NCBI GenBank assembly: GCA_035353815.1 | Contig: DAOQAG010000001.1 | Location: forward strand, 62,001-126,000 | Direction: 5' to 3' | Length of the DNA: 64,000 nucleotides | Origin: JAKPUX01 sp035353815 | GTDB taxonomy: Bacteria; Zhuqueibacterota; Zhuqueibacteria; Residuimicrobiales; Residuimicrobiaceae | In this document: piece after piece, positions 1-8,703 of the stretch | How the letters are laid out: every line of letters begins with the position of its first letter | Position numbering within the stretch: position 1 is the first letter of the stretch | Translations under genes and position numbers: made by a program | Notes under the pieces: generated by a model | The model's database searches: none | What the model saw: the letters and a program-made list of their open reading frames with translations, nothing else | What the model was told of the DNA's origin: nothing

Positions 1-469
1 AGCGGTCGGCGGTCAGGTTGGGATCGACCTCATCGACGAAATCCATCAGATCAAGCTTGCCGCCGGAGGTGCCATCGACATAGACCGTCGATTTGTCGTG
101 GCGGCCGTAGAGCTTGAATTGGGAGGGCATCCATTCGCTCAACTCGTTGAGGACGCGCGGGCCGACATGCACCACTTTGAATGGATAGGTCTTGCCGGCA
201 ATCGGATCGTTGTAGTTGGTTGCGCCAATCCACAGGGCCTTGGCCGCCTTGCAGTCCTGATATTCAAACAAGGCCGGCCACTGCAGGCCGTCTTGCTGAT
301 CGGCCACCAAATGCCGCCGGCCGACTTCCTGTTCGTAGCCGGCGCTGGAAAACCAGTCATGCAGCATACCCGTAGCCAGCCATTTGGTGTCATCCGCCTG
401 GACCGGATGAAGGGCCAGGAGCAGCGTGGCAACAAGGCTGGTCAGGATCAGTAGTGTTTTTCGTCTCAT
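1..469 (-). CDS. Secreted protein of unknown function, 3' end cut by window edge
   Basis: Reading from an ATG at 469, the frame stays open to the window edge, giving the first ~156 residues. An N-terminal signal peptide (MRRKTLLILTSLVATLLLAL, cleaved near VQA-DD) indicates export. The mature part begins DDTKWLATGMLHDWFSS and I recognise no domain in it. The gene starts 32 nt after the stop of the TonB-dependent receptor and has a Shine-Dalgarno-like AAGGAATGG, so the two are probably co-transcribed. The pairing suggests a surface or periplasmic partner of the receptor, but that is inference from position only. The family cannot be judged without the missing C-terminal part. Confidence 0.75.
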   Translation of the reverse strand, partial: MRRKTLLILTSLVATLLLALHPVQADDTKWLATGMLHDWFSSAGYEQEVGRRHLVADQQDGLQWPALFEYQDCKAAKALWIGATNYNDPIAGKTYPFKVVHVGPRVLNELSEWMPSQFKLYGRHDKSTVYVDGTSGGKLDLMDFVDEVDPNLTADR

Positions 470-501
470 ATCCATTCCTTCTCGATTAGGGGATGAGAAA
501 A

Positions 502-3500
502 TTAAAAATTGTAGTTCAGCGTGATGCCGAAAAAGATCTGCCGTGGATTGAAGAAATTGAGAAAGGTCTGATTCGGCATATCGATATAGGCCTTGTCGTC
601 AAGTATCTTTTTAATCTTGCTGTCGGCTACTTTTTGCCACTGGCCCTCGACATACTGCATATAACGCCCGGACGGCCCTTCATAGTAGACGGCGCGCGTG
701 CTGGGGGCGGTGACCGTATTCACATCCGATACCCACTCCATCGGTACGAACTCGACATCATCGTCCCGGTAATCGCCGGGCTGATCGCTGCCGGGGATAT
801 TGTTGTAGCCCAGATGACGGGCAATGGACTGGGGCAGATGGAGCGATTTCATGTAGTAATTATAATCATAGATGTCGACGTGGGCATTGCCGGAAAGGTA
901 CTTGTAGTTGATGGCATTGTAGACATCGACAAAGCCCTTGAGCTCGACCGGGCCGAGATCGAAGGTCTTGGAGAGTTTGAGGTTCAGGCCGTACCAGTCT
1001 TTATACTGGGTGTTGTAGCTGATGCCGGCGATATCCTGGGGATTCCAGGTCATCCAGTAGCCGGCAATCCACTGCGCCGTGGTCGTAAAATGCCAGTCGC
1101 CGAGGATCGCGCCGAAATCGGTGGGGGTGTTGAAATCCAGATAAGCCTTGACCCGCGGCCGCGGCCGCGGTTTGGACTGAACCGGATTGCTCTTGTTGTA
1201 CTCGCGCTGCGCCGCGGGATCTTCATACTGGTAGGCGCGGCCGAAATAGCCGGAGGTCTCGACGCGGTATTCATAATTGACGTCGCCCACCAGCCACCGC
1301 CCCATCGTGCGGGAGAGATCCACTTCAAAGCCGCGGATATCCTCGTACGAGTTGTTGGTGTTCTTGTAATAATTGACCTTGCCGTCATAGCTGATGTAGC
1401 GGACCGAATAGGCCTGGTCGGTGATATCCTTGTAATAGGCGGCCATGTGCAGCAGGAAATTATTAAAGAGGGCATGATCGTAGCCTAACTCATAGGCGAC
1501 CGTCTTTTCAAAGGGCACCGTCGGATCGCCATAGCGGCTCAGGGCATTGATGCCGGTGCGCTGCACGCGGTAGAGGCTCTCCGAGGTCGGGATCTGCCGG
1601 TAATGGCCGTAGTTGAAATAGAGTTTGGAATTCTCCGTGATCGGATGCGAAATGCTCATGCGCGGGCTGAGAATCCAGCGCGGCTTGACATCCTTGGATT
1701 TGTACTGCGCATCCAGGTTGCTGGTATATCCCTGGCCAAAAAAGGTCCGGTCATAGGTGGAGACATTATACCACTGGCTGTTGGGGGTATAATAATCGAG
1801 GTTGGCGCCGACAGTGGCAATAAAGCCTTCGTACTCCAGCTTGTCGAGCAGATAAAAGTTGCCACGGATGGGCTTCTGATTGACATTGTTCCAGAAGTTG
1901 CCCTCGGGCAGATAGGCGTTGTAGGCGCCGTAGGAGAGCTTGTAATCATCCATGACCACTTCGACGCCGCTCTTGATCTGATTGCGGCGATTGACCTGGC
2001 TGACCAGATCGAGTTTGCCGCTGTAGGTCATGTACTTGCTGTAATCGCGGGAGACGCCGACAGCGCCACCCATCATGAAATCACCGTCGATGCCATAGAC
2101 CGGCGTGGTGCTGAAGCCGAAGGGGGCTTCATCGACGGAATAGCCGGGGATGATTTCGTATTTGGCGGTTTCGTCACGATAACCGCCGGGATTGGTGAAG
2201 TATTTTTTCTGCGAATATTTCAGCTGGAAATCGTAATAGGTGCTCTTGTTGATAAAGTGGGTCAGTTTGGAGGAAAAGGTCGAATAGAACCGCGAGGTCG
2301 GCGAAAAATAGATGTCGGTGTAGATGCGCGTCGGTACGGTGAATCCCGCAGAGGCCATCTGCGCCGCAATATCATCCGGGCTGCTCATGATCGAGGTGCC
2401 GCCGGAGAGACTGTAGTTGGTGCCATAGGTTTCACCGTAGAGGCCGCTCAGTGAGAGTTTCATCGAGGGGGTGATGTCGGCGCCGAGACGCAGCAGGGTG
2501 CTCTTGTCGAGCAGATCCTTGCGGGACATTTCAAAAAGGTACTTCTCGCTCTCCTGGCGCCCGGAGATGAAGAAGCGCAGGTTGCCGAGCTTTTTGCCGA
2601 TGAGCGGCACCGGGCCGCCAAAGCCGAAATCAGCGAGATAATCGGGTTTGGTGATGTCGCCCTGCTTGCGGTGCTGCCATTTGAAGATGGTCTGGGCCGC
2701 TTGCGGGGTCACATCATTGGTCGGGTCGTCGTCGGTCAGCGAGGTCTGCGAGACGGCATTCCAGCCGTCAAACTCGGGATACTGACGCCGCGTATAGGCA
2801 TCCCAGGCGCCGTTCTTGGTGCCGGTCCAGCAGACGGCATCATCGAGATAGGGGCGCAGCCAGTACGAATCGGCGCCAAAGGGCGAGACATCGCCGAAAT
2901 ACTTTTTCAGGTAGCTCTTGCCGGAATTCCAGGGCTGGGCGTTGGTCCGAAATGTGAAGGTGCCGCTGAGACGACTGGGATCGCCCTCGCGGGTGACCAC
3001 ATTGACCAGGCCCGAACGGACGTTGTTGTACTCGGCCCCGAAGCCGCCGGCCTGCACGGAGACCTGCTTGACGGCACTGAGAGGAACCTTGGCGATCGGG
3101 GTATTGTCGCGCTCATCGCGCAACGAGATGCCGTCGACCATAAACAGGGCTTCCTCCGAACCGCTGCCGCGGATCGAGAGGCCCGAAGTAACACCGGCCT
3201 GGATGCCGATGGCCTCGCCCACCGAAGAGATCGGCAGATTCTTGATCTGATCGGAAGTCACCTGCAGCTCGCTCGCCGCCAGGTCCTTCTGGATCACCGG
3301 CCGTTCCGCGCGCACCGTGATCTCTTCGCCCACCAGCGATTGTTCTTTCAGCCGGATATTCTGGTTGGTGGTCAGGTCGATATTCACCTTGACCCCGGTG
3401 ACCGTAACCGGGCTGAAGCCGATGAAAGAGATCTGCAGGTCATACGTTCCCGGCGGAACATTCAGGATGGTGTAGTGGCCATCCAGATCGGTAACCGCGC

Positions 3501-3657
3501 CAAGGCTCGTGCCTTTGATCAGGACGTTGGCCCCGGGCAACCCCTGGCCCGTGGCCGAATCGGTGACCGAGCCGGCGATCTTGCCGGTCGTCCCCGCCAG
3601 AATCCAGGTTGCGGAACCGAGTACCAGCAGCAAAACCAGTAGCCGACGAAGCTTCAT
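502..3657 (-). CDS. TonB-dependent outer-membrane receptor with carboxypeptidase-regulatory-like domain
   Basis: A 1051-residue outer-membrane receptor. Residues 1-21 are a signal peptide (MKLRRLLVLLLVLGSATWILA). Residues ~23-100 are a CarboxypepD_reg-like beta-sandwich (GKIAGSVTDSATGQGLPGAN, then GTYDLQISFIGF). A TonB-box-like EEITVRAERP follows, then the plug (~110-220, with LSIRGSGSEEALFMVDGISL) and a long barrel rich in Tyr/Trp. The protein ends in an aromatic barrel signature, ITLNYNF. The ATG at 3657 is preferred over upstream in-frame codons because AGAGGAG lies just before it and the signal peptide starts there. Such receptors import large substrates using TonB energy; the substrate cannot be told from sequence. 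It is transcribed from the promoter at 3942-3970 and followed by the secreted-protein gene. Confidence 0.93.
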   Translation of the reverse strand: MKLRRLLVLLLVLGSATWILAGTTGKIAGSVTDSATGQGLPGANVLIKGTSLGAVTDLDGHYTILNVPPGTYDLQISFIGFSPVTVTGVKVNIDLTTNQNIRLKEQSLVGEEITVRAERPVIQKDLAASELQVTSDQIKNLPISSVGEAIGIQAGVTSGLSIRGSGSEEALFMVDGISLRDERDNTPIAKVPLSAVKQVSVQAGGFGAEYNNVRSGLVNVVTREGDPSRLSGTFTFRTNAQPWNSGKSYLKKYFGDVSPFGADSYWLRPYLDDAVCWTGTKNGAWDAYTRRQYPEFDGWNAVSQTSLTDDDPTNDVTPQAAQTIFKWQHRKQGDITKPDYLADFGFGGPVPLIGKKLGNLRFFISGRQESEKYLFEMSRKDLLDKSTLLRLGADITPSMKLSLSGLYGETYGTNYSLSGGTSIMSSPDDIAAQMASAGFTVPTRIYTDIYFSPTSRFYSTFSSKLTHFINKSTYYDFQLKYSQKKYFTNPGGYRDETAKYEIIPGYSVDEAPFGFSTTPVYGIDGDFMMGGAVGVSRDYSKYMTYSGKLDLVSQVNRRNQIKSGVEVVMDDYKLSYGAYNAYLPEGNFWNNVNQKPIRGNFYLLDKLEYEGFIATVGANLDYYTPNSQWYNVSTYDRTFFGQGYTSNLDAQYKSKDVKPRWILSPRMSISHPITENSKLYFNYGHYRQIPTSESLYRVQRTGINALSRYGDPTVPFEKTVAYELGYDHALFNNFLLHMAAYYKDITDQAYSVRYISYDGKVNYYKNTNNSYEDIRGFEVDLSRTMGRWLVGDVNYEYRVETSGYFGRAYQYEDPAAQREYNKSNPVQSKPRPRPRVKAYLDFNTPTDFGAILGDWHFTTTAQWIAGYWMTWNPQDIAGISYNTQYKDWYGLNLKLSKTFDLGPVELKGFVDVYNAINYKYLSGNAHVDIYDYNYYMKSLHLPQSIARHLGYNNIPGSDQPGDYRDDDVEFVPMEWVSDVNTVTAPSTRAVYYEGPSGRYMQYVEGQWQKVADSKIKKILDDKAYIDMPNQTFLNFFNPRQIFFGITLNYNF

Positions 3658-3935
3658 AACGGATTTCTCCTCTTGTTGAAAAGGTAGAGTGAATTGGGGG
3701 TATACGTGATGGCTGCCGCGTTGCAGGGCGTCCAGGAAGAGTAAAAAAAGCTGCATGCCGCTCCTTGCCACGCCCCCACAACGTGGAACATCTTGAAATA
3801 TGGCGGACACCCATGGAGAGGCGTGATGAGCACACCCTGAAAACCTCCGCTGGCAGTGGAAGGCAGTTGGTCACTCATTGCTGAGAGCAGTAGTTCGGTG
3901 CGAGGCTGATGACCCTGAAATATCCTAGGATCAAT
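3658..3935 (-). promoter_or_regulatory. Long 5' leader of the TonB receptor gene
   Basis: With transcription starting ~12 nt after the first base of the -10 box (3947 down to ~3935), the receptor mRNA has a leader of about 278 nt, much longer than the other leaders in this window. It contains short self-complementary pieces, such as CCACG...CGTGG near 3765-3785, and a T-run. It has no convincing reading frame with a ribosome-binding site. I do not recognise a cobalamin or other known riboswitch core in it. Regulation of receptor expression through this leader is a guess. Confidence 0.4.
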
Positions 3936-3941
3936 ATTCAT

Positions 3942-3970
3942 AGTCTACCACTTTTCCCCCACAAAGTCAA
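3942..3970 (-). promoter_or_regulatory. Sigma-A promoter of the TonB receptor operon
   Basis: On the minus strand TTGACT (3970-3965) is followed by a 17-nt spacer and TAGACT (3947-3942). The same spacing and similar boxes recur at ten other places in the window. Confidence 0.75.
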
Positions 3971-3978
3971 TACTTTTA

Positions 3979-5295
3979 TTAAAGCAGATCACTCGCCAGT
4001 TCGGCCAGCGGCGACCGCTCCCCCTTTTCCAGCGTGACATGGGCATACATCCCATGACCGTGCATGCGGTTGATCAGATAATTCAGCCCGGTCGACCGGC
4101 TGTCGAGGTAGGGGGTGTCGATCTGCGAGGGATCGCCGGTGAATACCACTTTGGTGCCCTCCCCCGCCCGGGTGATGATCGTTTTGATCTCGTGCGGCGT
4201 CAGATTCTGCGCTTCGTCGACGATGAAATAGATATGATCGAGACTGCGGCCGCGAATATAGGCCAGCGGCGCAATCTCGAGCTTGCCGCTCTCGAGCATT
4301 TCGCCAATGCGCTGCGCCCGCTCATCACTCTCCTTGAACTGGTTGCGGATGACGCCGAGATTGTCATAGAGGGGCTGCATATAGGGATCGAGCTTGGATT
4401 CGATGTCACCGGGCAAATAGCCAAGATCCTTGTTCGACAGGGCCACCACCGGCCGCGCCAGAAAGATCTGCCGGTACTCCTTGCGGCGCTCAAGCGCAGC
4501 CGCCAGGGTCAGCAAGGTCTTGCCGGTGCCGGCCTTGCCGCTCAAGGTCACCAGCGGCACCGCGGGATTGAGCAGGGCGTGCAGGGCAAAAGACTGCTCG
4601 GCATTGCGCGGCGTAATGCCGTAGGCCTGCAGCTTTTCGACACGTTCGAGCATTTGGGATTGGGGATTGTAGCAGGCAAGCACCGATTTGCTGGCGTTGC
4701 GGAGGATAAAGTATTCGTTGGCTACAGGATCTTCGATCTCCGCTTCGGCAGCAGCGATTTCAAAGGGGGTGGCAAAGAGTCGGTTAATGATCTCCGGATT
4801 GACTTCCTCGATCAACCGCTTGCCGCGGTAGAGTTTGTCGATATCCTTGATCTTGTCGGTGGTATAATCCTGGGATTCCAGTCCCAGAGCACGCGCCTTG
4901 AGCCGCAGGTTGACATCCTTGCTGACCAGAATGACCTGGGCGGCGCGTCCGGATTTTTGCAGGGAGAGAGCGGCACTGAGGATGCGATGGTCGGGGCTCT
5001 GTTCCAGGAACGCCCGATGGACTTCCGGCTCTTCATCAAAGAGGGTGAGAATGGAGATATGGCCACGCCCTTCGCCGAGGCTCACACCCCCCTTGACCAA
5101 GGCATCGCCGGGGAAGGTATCGAGCAAACGGACAAATTCCCGGGCGTGATAGTTGATAAGATCCTGACCCCGTTTGAAGGCGTCGATCTCTTCAATGACG
5201 GTGATCGGGATGACAATGTCGTTTTCCTGGAAAAAAAAGATACAGCCGGAATCATGCAGAATAACATTTGTATCAAGGACAAAGGTCTTCTTCAA
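3979..5295 (-). CDS. PhoH-family ATPase with N-terminal PIN domain
   Basis: A PIN-PhoH protein of 438 residues, joining an RNase-like PIN domain to a PhoH ATPase, thought to act as an RNA helicase/nuclease. The N-terminus KKTFVLDTNVILHD is the classic PIN start with its first metal-binding Asp; SKDVNLRLKARALG lies later in the PIN domain. The PhoH part has Walker A SGKAGTGKT (~residue 250) and Walker B FIVDEAQN (~357). Start choice: a TTG at 5295 is preceded by AGGAGG at ideal spacing, while the ATGs at 5319 and 5325 have no ribosome-binding site and lie almost at the predicted transcription start. A second, PIN-less PhoH is at 44900-45865. Confidence 0.9.
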   Translation of the reverse strand: MKKTFVLDTNVILHDSGCIFFFQENDIVIPITVIEEIDAFKRGQDLINYHAREFVRLLDTFPGDALVKGGVSLGEGRGHISILTLFDEEPEVHRAFLEQSPDHRILSAALSLQKSGRAAQVILVSKDVNLRLKARALGLESQDYTTDKIKDIDKLYRGKRLIEEVNPEIINRLFATPFEIAAAEAEIEDPVANEYFILRNASKSVLACYNPQSQMLERVEKLQAYGITPRNAEQSFALHALLNPAVPLVTLSGKAGTGKTLLTLAAALERRKEYRQIFLARPVVALSNKDLGYLPGDIESKLDPYMQPLYDNLGVIRNQFKESDERAQRIGEMLESGKLEIAPLAYIRGRSLDHIYFIVDEAQNLTPHEIKTIITRAGEGTKVVFTGDPSQIDTPYLDSRSTGLNYLINRMHGHGMYAHVTLEKGERSPLAELASDLL

Positions 5296-5328
5296 CGCCT
5301 CCTCCTGCGCACACTCCATTAGCACGGT

Positions 5329-5357
5329 AAAATAATAGTAAAATTAAAAATATGCAA
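5329..5357 (-). promoter_or_regulatory. Sigma-A promoter of the PIN-PhoH gene
   Basis: On the minus strand TTGCAT (5357-5352), a 17-nt spacer and TATTTT (5334-5329). The predicted start near 5322 gives a leader of ~27 nt to the TTG start codon with its AGGAGG. Confidence 0.7.
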
Positions 5358-5450
5358 GTTTTTTCTACCCGGCCGCCGCAAAACCTTTCCGGCTGCCACG
5401 CCGCTGGGTAAAACCCGGTTTAGCAAGATAGCGGGTACGGATACAACCAG

Positions 5451-5632
5451 CATACCTTGCCGGATTCCACTTCAGCTAAACCTGCTGCGGTAAAAAGGCG
5501 GACACGGGTACAGCCGGCATACCTTGCCGGATTCCACTTCAGCTAAACCCGCTGCGGTAAAAAGGCGGACACGGGTACAGCCGGCATACCTTGCCGGATT
5601 CCACTTCAGCTAAACCCGCTGCGGTAAAAAGG
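5451..5632. repeat. 67-bp tandem repeat, about 2.7 copies
   Basis: Copies begin at 5451, 5518 and 5585 with CATACCTTGCCGGATTCCAC and are nearly identical over 67 bp; one visible difference is cctgctg versus cccgctg. The third copy breaks off near 5632. A decayed copy can be traced upstream at about 5384-5450. The repeat fills the intergenic space between the divergent promoters of PIN-PhoH and the helicase. No open frame uses it convincingly. Confidence 0.9.
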
Positions 5633-5661
5633 TTGGCACTCTGCGAAAAAATGCGTATATT
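5633..5661 (+). promoter_or_regulatory. Sigma-A promoter of the PHP-UvrD helicase gene
   Basis: TTGGCA (5633-5638), a 17-nt spacer and TATATT (5656-5661), directly abutting the end of the 67-bp repeat. It places the transcript start near 5668. That excludes the upstream in-frame codons at 5591 and 5651 and supports the ATG at 5717. Confidence 0.8.
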
Positions 5662-5716
5662 AAAGTATTCTCAGCATCCCGTCATTTCCTTCCAATCCGC
5701 AGAGGCCCCCGGCGTC

Positions 5717-8692
5717 ATGAGGTTTGTCGCTGATCTCCATATCCATTCCCGCTATTCCCGCGCCACCAGCAGCCAGCTGGTCCCGGAGCAGCTCTGGCGT
5801 TGGAGCCAGCTCAAGGGCGTTCAGGTCATTGCCACCGGGGATATCAGCCATCCCGCCTGGCTCGAGGAGCTGCGCGCCGCACTGGATCCGGCCCCGGCTG
5901 CCGAAGGTCTGTTCACCCTGAAACCCGCCATTGCCGCAAATCTCGCCGCGGCTGTGCCCCCCGCCTGCCACCGGGAGACCTTTTTTATCCTCTCCGGGGA
6001 AATCAGCAGCATCTATAAAAAGGATGGCGCGGTACGCAAGGTCCATTCGGTGGTCTTCCTCCCCGGCTTTGACGCCGCCGCACGGTTCCAGCAGCGCCTC
6101 GAACGGATCGGCAATATCCGCTCCGACGGCCGGCCCATCCTCGGTCTCGATGCCCATGACCTGCTGGAGATCGTCCTCGAAACCGATCCCGGGGCGCGTC
6201 TTGTTCCGGCGCACATCTGGACGCCGTGGTTTTCGGTGCTCGGCTCGCAGTCGGGATTCGATTCCCTCACGGCCTGTTTCGGCGACCTAACTTCGTATCT
6301 TTTCGCGGTCGAAACCGGCCTCTCCTCCGATCCGCCCATGAACTGGCGCCTCTCGATGCTCGACAACCTGACGCTGATCTCCAATTCCGACGCCCATTCC
6401 CCGGAAAAACTCGGCCGTGAGGCCAACCTCTTCGACACCGAGCTCTCCTACCCCGCCCTCTTTGCCGCGCTCGCCGGCCAAAACGACGGCACCTTTCTCG
6501 GCACCATCGAGTTTTTCCCCGAAGAGGGCAAATATCACATGGATGGCCACCGCAAGTGCAGCCAGATGATGCGCCCCCCCGAGACCCTCCGCCACAGCGG
6601 CCTCTGCCCGGTTTGCGGCAAGCCGGCCACGCTTGGGGTCAGTTACCGCGTCGAGGAACTGGCGGATCGCCCGGAGGGCTTCCGGCCGGAGGGCGCGCGG
6701 GCCTTCCACAGCCTGATTCCCCTGACTGAACTGCTCGGCGAGGTCTATAGCACCGGCCCGGCCAGCAAAAAGGTGCAGGGTCTCTATCACGCCCTGCTGC
6801 GCGATCTTGGCCCCGAGCTGTCGATCCTGATGGAGATTCCCTTGCTGGAACTCGAGCGCACCGCAGGCCCCATGGTGGCTGAAGCCATCCGCCGCATGCG
6901 CAGCGGTCAGATCGACGCCCAACCCGGCTACGACGGCGAATATGGCCACATCGCGTTGTTCAAACCCGATGAGCGCGCCCGTTGGCTGCAGCAGGCCGCC
7001 CTCTTTACCCCACCCTCGGCTCCTGTTCTGGCGCCTGAAGCCGTACCGTCTACGGGCGACAACCACTCCCGCAGAAAACGGCAGCGCGCCGCCGAGGAGA
7101 CCCCCGGCCCCTGGGGCCTCAATGCCGAACAGCTTGCCGCCGTGGCCCATCGCGACACCCCCCTCATTCTCCGCGCCGGCCCCGGCACCGGCAAAACCCG
7201 GACCCTGACCAGCCGGATCGCCCGCCTGCTGGCGGAGGAGTACGCCCGCCCCGAGGAATGCCTCGCCATCACCTTTACCCGCAAAGCCGCCGCCGAGATG
7301 CGCTCACGCCTGGAACAGATGATCGGAGCGGAAAAAACCGCCGCCCTGCGCATCCACACCTTTCACGGCTTCGGTCAAGAAATCCTCAGCGCGGCCGGCG
7401 AGTGCTTTGGCCGGCACCCCGGATTCCACCTCATCGATGCCGAAAACGACGAATCCTTCCGCCAGGCCGTCTCGACGCGCTGCGGCGAGCGGCTCAGCGC
7501 GACCGCCCTGCAGCGCATTTCCGCCCTCAAGGGACTGCTCTACACTCCGGACACCCTGCCGGAGGAACTCGCCCACACCCTGCCGGCTGCCCTGCCCGCC
7601 CTTTTCCGCACCTATGAGAGCCTGCTCGTAGAATGGAATGGCGTTGATTTTGATGACCTGATCGCCCTGCCGGTACGCCTCCTCCGCTTCGACGCCGAAC
7701 TGCGCCGCCGCCAGCTCGAGCGGGTCCAGGTCATCGCCGTCGATGAATTCCAGGACATCAATACCGCCCAGTACGAACTCTTTCTCCTCTTTGCCCTGCA
7801 CGCCCGTGATGTCTGCGTCATCGGCGATCCAGATCAGTCGATCTATGGTTTTCGCGGCGCGAGCCCCGAATTCTTCGAGCGCATGCAGCAGGATTTCCCC
7901 ACCGCGAGCCGCATGAACCTGCGCCAGAATTACCGCTCCACGCGGCCCATTCTTGCCGCATCGTCCGCCATGCTGCGCCAGGGCGCGGCGCCTGCCCCCG
8001 AGGATATGCTGATCGCCCGCCTCGAGTCGGACCTGCGGATCCAGCTGCACACCGCGCCTTCGGATCTGGCCGAAGCGATATTTGTCGTGCAGGAGATCGA
8101 ATCCCTGATGGGTGGGACGAGTCACTTGGCCCTGGACAGCAGCACCGCACCGGCAGGCGACGGAAGTTACAGCTTTGGCGACTTTGCCGTTCTGCTGCGC
8201 AGCCGCTTGCTCGCCGCGCCCCTGGAGGAAGCCTTTGCCCGGAGCGGATTGCCCTTCAAACGCCTCGATGACGAGTATGAAAAGGATCGCGCCGATTTGG
8301 CCCGCGGCGCAACCGCCGGCACCGTGGCAACCAGCGAACCCGCTGCAGCGGGCCTTGATCCGCGCGGCGACCGCATTCAATGCCTGACGCTGCATGCCGC
8401 GAAGGGGCTGGAGTTCCCGGTGGTCTTTATCATCGGTTGCGAGGAGAACCTCATTCCTTTTTCCCTCGGCGGCGGTGGCGATCTGGAGGAAGAACGCCGG
8501 CTTTTTTATGTCGGCATGACCCGGGCCCGCGAGCGCCTCTACCTGACCAACGCCCGGCAGCGCATGCTGCGCGGCCAGCGCCATCTCCAGACCCCCTCGC
8601 GCTTTCTCGAGGACATCGGCCGCCCGCTGCTGCAACGGCATCATGCTGCGCGGCAGCGGCGCACCCCCAGCGATCAAATGAATCTTTTCTGA
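5717..8692 (+). CDS. UvrD/Rep-type DNA helicase with N-terminal PHP domain
   Basis: A 991-residue superfamily-1 helicase carrying a PHP phosphoesterase-like domain at its N-terminus. The PHP part starts with FVADLHIHSRYSRATS and ends near SNSDAHSPEKLGREANLF, so the metal-binding histidines are present. A Cys-containing linker (C-S-Q-M-M ... GLCPVCGKPA) lies at ~residues 280-310. The helicase part has Walker A AGPGTGKT (487-494), Walker B VDEFQD (~675), GDPDQSIYGFRG, QNYRST, LTLHAAKGLEFPVVFI and FYVGMTRARERLYL. It is predicted to unwind DNA in repair. The start at 5717 matches the PHP domain beginning and the promoter, although its ribosome-binding site is weak. The threonine aldolase gene follows 11 nt later. 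Confidence 0.93.
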   Translation: MRFVADLHIHSRYSRATSSQLVPEQLWRWSQLKGVQVIATGDISHPAWLEELRAALDPAPAAEGLFTLKPAIAANLAAAVPPACHRETFFILSGEISSIYKKDGAVRKVHSVVFLPGFDAAARFQQRLERIGNIRSDGRPILGLDAHDLLEIVLETDPGARLVPAHIWTPWFSVLGSQSGFDSLTACFGDLTSYLFAVETGLSSDPPMNWRLSMLDNLTLISNSDAHSPEKLGREANLFDTELSYPALFAALAGQNDGTFLGTIEFFPEEGKYHMDGHRKCSQMMRPPETLRHSGLCPVCGKPATLGVSYRVEELADRPEGFRPEGARAFHSLIPLTELLGEVYSTGPASKKVQGLYHALLRDLGPELSILMEIPLLELERTAGPMVAEAIRRMRSGQIDAQPGYDGEYGHIALFKPDERARWLQQAALFTPPSAPVLAPEAVPSTGDNHSRRKRQRAAEETPGPWGLNAEQLAAVAHRDTPLILRAGPGTGKTRTLTSRIARLLAEEYARPEECLAITFTRKAAAEMRSRLEQMIGAEKTAALRIHTFHGFGQEILSAAGECFGRHPGFHLIDAENDESFRQAVSTRCGERLSATALQRISALKGLLYTPDTLPEELAHTLPAALPALFRTYESLLVEWNGVDFDDLIALPVRLLRFDAELRRRQLERVQVIAVDEFQDINTAQYELFLLFALHARDVCVIGDPDQSIYGFRGASPEFFERMQQDFPTASRMNLRQNYRSTRPILAASSAMLRQGAAPAPEDMLIARLESDLRIQLHTAPSDLAEAIFVVQEIESLMGGTSHLALDSSTAPAGDGSYSFGDFAVLLRSRLLAAPLEEAFARSGLPFKRLDDEYEKDRADLARGATAGTVATSEPAAAGLDPRGDRIQCLTLHAAKGLEFPVVFIIGCEENLIPFSLGGGGDLEEERRLFYVGMTRARERLYLTNARQRMLRGQRHLQTPSRFLEDIGRPLLQRHHAARQRRTPSDQMNLF

Positions 8693-8703
8693 CAGGATGA
8701 CGT

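Noticed and set aside
3776..3795. TGTTCCACGTTG-like parS half-site
   Set aside because: Only the left half matches; the right half lacks the palindrome.
3654..3941. Possible 95-residue protein in the TonB leader
   Set aside because: Its ATG touches the -10 box, so it could not be in the transcript, and it has no ribosome-binding site or domain.
5451..5632. 67-bp repeats as a CRISPR array
   Set aside because: Copies are directly adjacent with no unique spacers and no cas genes are nearby.
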